Below are positions 4,807-6,664 of a DNA stretch of 6,664 nt, one piece after another; the first letter of the stretch is position 1, and each line of letters begins with the position of its first letter. The DNA is from CAYLHS01 sp964383535 (GTDB taxonomy: Bacteria > Actinomycetota > Acidimicrobiia > Spongiisociales > UBA4744): contig CAYLHS010000102.1 of assembly GCA_964383535.1 (NCBI GenBank), forward strand, positions 1 through 6,664, given 5' to 3'. The position numbers were made by a program, and so were the translations under genes. Below the pieces are notes generated by a model. It saw only the letters and a list, made by a program, of their open reading frames with translations. It did not search any database and was not told the DNA's origin.

Positions 4807-6664
4807 AGGAACGCCTCGGCAACCGACCGGGAGGTTGTCTTCGGCATCGGTGGCAGTGTCTGGAGCACCACCCGTCCATATCGCCGTTTGTAGAGGCGTG
4901 AGTCGAGGATGGCGACAACGCCACGATCCTCGGTGGTTCGAATCAGCCTGCCGGCCCCCTGAGCGAGGAGCATCGCCGCCCGCGGTAGGTCGACGCTCAT
5001 GAAGGCGGACCTGCCGGATGCCTCGGCGGCCTCTCGCCTCGCTTGCCACAGCGGTTCGTCCGGTCGTGGAAACGGCAGCTTGTCGATGATGACGAGCTCC
5101 AGGGCCCTTCCGGGGACATCGAGACCCTCCCAGAAGCCCATCGTTGCGAGGAGCACCGATGTTTCGTCCTCCTCGAACTGCTCGATCAGGCGTCGCTTCG
5201 GCATGTCACCCTGCGTGAGCACGGTGAATGGAACATCCAGCTGGTCCTTGATCGCGTTCAGCATTCGATAGGAGGTCGTCAGGATCAGCGCGCGACCTCC
5301 CGAAGCCGTGACCAGCACTTCGATTTCCTCGACGGCCCTGGCCTGATACTCGGGCGAGCGCGGCTCCGGGAGCCGCGCTGCGGCGTATACGAGCCCTTGG
5401 GCCTGGTAGTCGAACGGTGAGGCCACCCGGAGCGCCCGGTAGTGTTTCGTGTCGTTGAATCCGAGACGGCGTGCATACGGCTCGAGGGAGCCGGCGATCG
5501 ACAGAGTGGCACTCGTCAACACCACTGGAAGCTTCGCCAGGAGCAGCTCGGCAAGCAGCGGGCCGACCTCGACCGGCGCGATCCGATACGAGACCCTCGA
5601 CGCTTCCTGCTCGATCCACGATACGTACCCATCCGGAGGGTCGACGGCCATGGCGACGTCGCCGGCGAGATGACCCGACAGCCGAAGCACTCTGGCTCTC
5701 GCACCGAGCGAACCCGGCGAGGTCGGCTCGCTCGACCGTATCGCCTTTGTCACGCCACCAAGGCTCGATGACACCGATGAGAAGGCCGCGCCAAGATCCG
5801 TGGGTTCCGTGATCCGACCACGATCCGCCCGCTCCAGCGACTGCTGCACGCGTTTGGTACCGTCGCTGAGAGGCCCGAGCACGTCGTCGGCATTCCCGAC
5901 GTTCTGGCCGCGCAGGTAGGCCCCTGCGGACCGCTGCACCTGCCAAAACCGCCCCTCGGCCAGCTCGATGCCAAGCGCGGAAGCCATCGTGTCCTCCAGG
6001 CGATGCGCCTCGTCGACGATCAGCACGTCGTGTTCGGGAAGCACCACCCCGCCGCCCAGAGCCAGATCGTTGCCATACAGGTGATGGTTGACCACCACCA
6101 GGTTTGCGTCGGCGGCCGCGTCGAGTGCCGCCATGGCGAAGCACTCCTCGCCGTGCGGGCAGTCCTCTCGGCCCGGGCATTCCATGCCGACCACCGAGAC
6201 ACTCTCCCACAAGCCCTCGGGCAACTGGTCGGGCAGGTCGTCACGATCCCCCGTTGGGTGCACATCCGCCCACTCGGCAATGAGTCGCAGCTCTTCGGGG
6301 ATGTCATAGGAGAGACCCTCAAGGGTGAACTGCTGAGAGAACACCCCTTCCGCCTCGAGGCGTTCGGCGAGCTTCGACTTGCACAGGTAGTTCTGGCGTC
6401 CCTTGACAACGGCCCATGTGAATTCGATCCCCAGGGAGTCGGCGAGAAACGGCAGGTCCTTCGTTGCGAGTTGATCCTGGAGGCTCTTCGTCGCCGTGGC
6501 GACGATCACCTTCTTGCCGGACAGGATGGCTGGAATGAGGTATCCGAACGACTTGCCGGTTCCGGGGCCCGCCTCGCACACGAGGTGTGTGCCGGCGTCG
6601 ATGGCCTCCGCGACTGCCCTCGCCATCTCGACTTGGCCGGCGCGGCGATGCCCTCCGGACTTGG
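4749..6664 (-). CDS. dinG: DinG/XPD-family ATP-dependent DNA helicase with iron-sulfur cluster (5' end outside window)
   Basis: A superfamily 2 5'-3' helicase of the DinG/YoaA branch, involved in repair and in resolving R-loops or replication conflicts. Numbering from the internal Met at 6626: Walker A GPGTGKS at 20-26; four Fe-S cysteines C82, C150, C156 and C162 (final trio C-x5-C-x5-C); DEAH box VDEAHRLED from 204; motif III SATLSIAGSL; GFWEGLDVPGRALE; and motif VI QGAGRLIR at 556-563. The frame continues upstream of 6626 to the window edge as GHRRAGQVEM, the conserved Q-motif region, so Met 6626 is internal and the true start is outside. No exonuclease domain is visible in the part shown. 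The C-terminus (after LPPMPKT) extends across the patatin 3' end. It is not operonic with mec, because the plus-strand patatin gene lies between them. Confidence 0.95.
   Translation of the reverse strand, partial: KSGGHRRAGQVEMARAVAEAIDAGTHLVCEAGPGTGKSFGYLIPAILSGKKVIVATATKSLQDQLATKDLPFLADSLGIEFTWAVVKGRQNYLCKSKLAERLEAEGVFSQQFTLEGLSYDIPEELRLIAEWADVHPTGDRDDLPDQLPEGLWESVSVVGMECPGREDCPHGEECFAMAALDAAADANLVVVNHHLYGNDLALGGGVVLPEHDVLIVDEAHRLEDTMASALGIELAEGRFWQVQRSAGAYLRGQNVGNADDVLGPLSDGTKRVQQSLERADRGRITEPTDLGAAFSSVSSSLGGVTKAIRSSEPTSPGSLGARARVLRLSGHLAGDVAMAVDPPDGYVSWIEQEASRVSYRIAPVEVGPLLAELLLAKLPVVLTSATLSIAGSLEPYARRLGFNDTKHYRALRVASPFDYQAQGLVYAAARLPEPRSPEYQARAVEEIEVLVTASGGRALILTTSYRMLNAIKDQLDVPFTVLTQGDMPKRRLIEQFEEDETSVLLATMGFWEGLDVPGRALELVIIDKLPFPRPDEPLWQARREAAEASGRSAFMSVDLPRAAMLLAQGAGRLIRTTEDRGVVAILDSRLYKRRYGRVVLQTLPPMPKTTSRSVAEAFLQGISRSASSDSSPEMPAT

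Noticed and set aside
5206..6210. 334-codon arginine/glycine-rich minus frame and other long frames within dinG and the membrane-protein gene.
   Set aside because: Composition is typical of high-GC shadow frames, with no recognisable motifs, and each lies wholly inside a well-supported gene.
6624..6626. ATG 6626 as the dinG start.
   Set aside because: The frame continues upstream with the conserved GHRRAGQ...M region, so this Met is internal and the gene runs off the window.

Overview
The window is a compact, high-GC bacterial segment of Actinomycetota type. It has frequent GTG starts, 4-nt GTGA/ATGA gene overlaps, promoter-like TANNNT hexamers and almost no intergenic DNA. Its core gene order (mec, cysO, metallo-beta-lactamase-fold gene, rph, rdgB, with dinG close by) matches my recollection of the Mycobacterium tuberculosis Rv1329c-Rv1341 neighbourhood. 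Several proteins are clearly diverged from mycobacteria, so a non-mycobacterial actinobacterium (for example an acidimicrobial lineage) is more likely. That placement is inference.

Layout. Bases 1-80 are a short edge region with small hairpins and no gene that can be established. From 3757 down to 81 on the minus strand runs one tightly packed six-gene operon: mec (JAMM metalloprotease, apparently with a CTG start), cysO (ubiquitin-like sulfur carrier), an HxHxDH metallo-beta-lactamase-fold phosphodiesterase-like gene, rph (RNase PH), rdgB (ITP/XTP pyrophosphatase) and a UPF0104/lysylphosphatidylglycerol-synthase-like membrane protein. Every junction is an overlap, an abutment or an 8-nt gap. 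A 44-bp divergent gap (3758-3801) separates mec from a plus-strand patatin-like phospholipase (3802-4806). Its 3' end overlaps by 58 bp the 3' end of a minus-strand XPD/DinG-type iron-sulfur helicase, whose 5' end lies beyond the right edge.

How they fit together. CysO and Mec are the carrier and protease halves of the protein-thiocarboxylate cysteine pathway. The usual third partner, cysM, is not in this window, and this CysO ends Gly-Gly-Glu rather than Gly-Gly. That suggests Mec, or another protease, may have to remove the last residue first. Rph (tRNA 3' trimming), RdgB (removal of non-canonical purine nucleotides) and the MBL-fold enzyme are nucleotide or RNA housekeeping functions commonly found together in actinobacteria. 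The patatin and DinG genes are separate transcription units. I see no complete novel system. The points most worth a second look are the GGE tail, the missing cysM, the CTG start of mec, and the symmetric divergent promoter candidate with a possible leaderless patatin mRNA.
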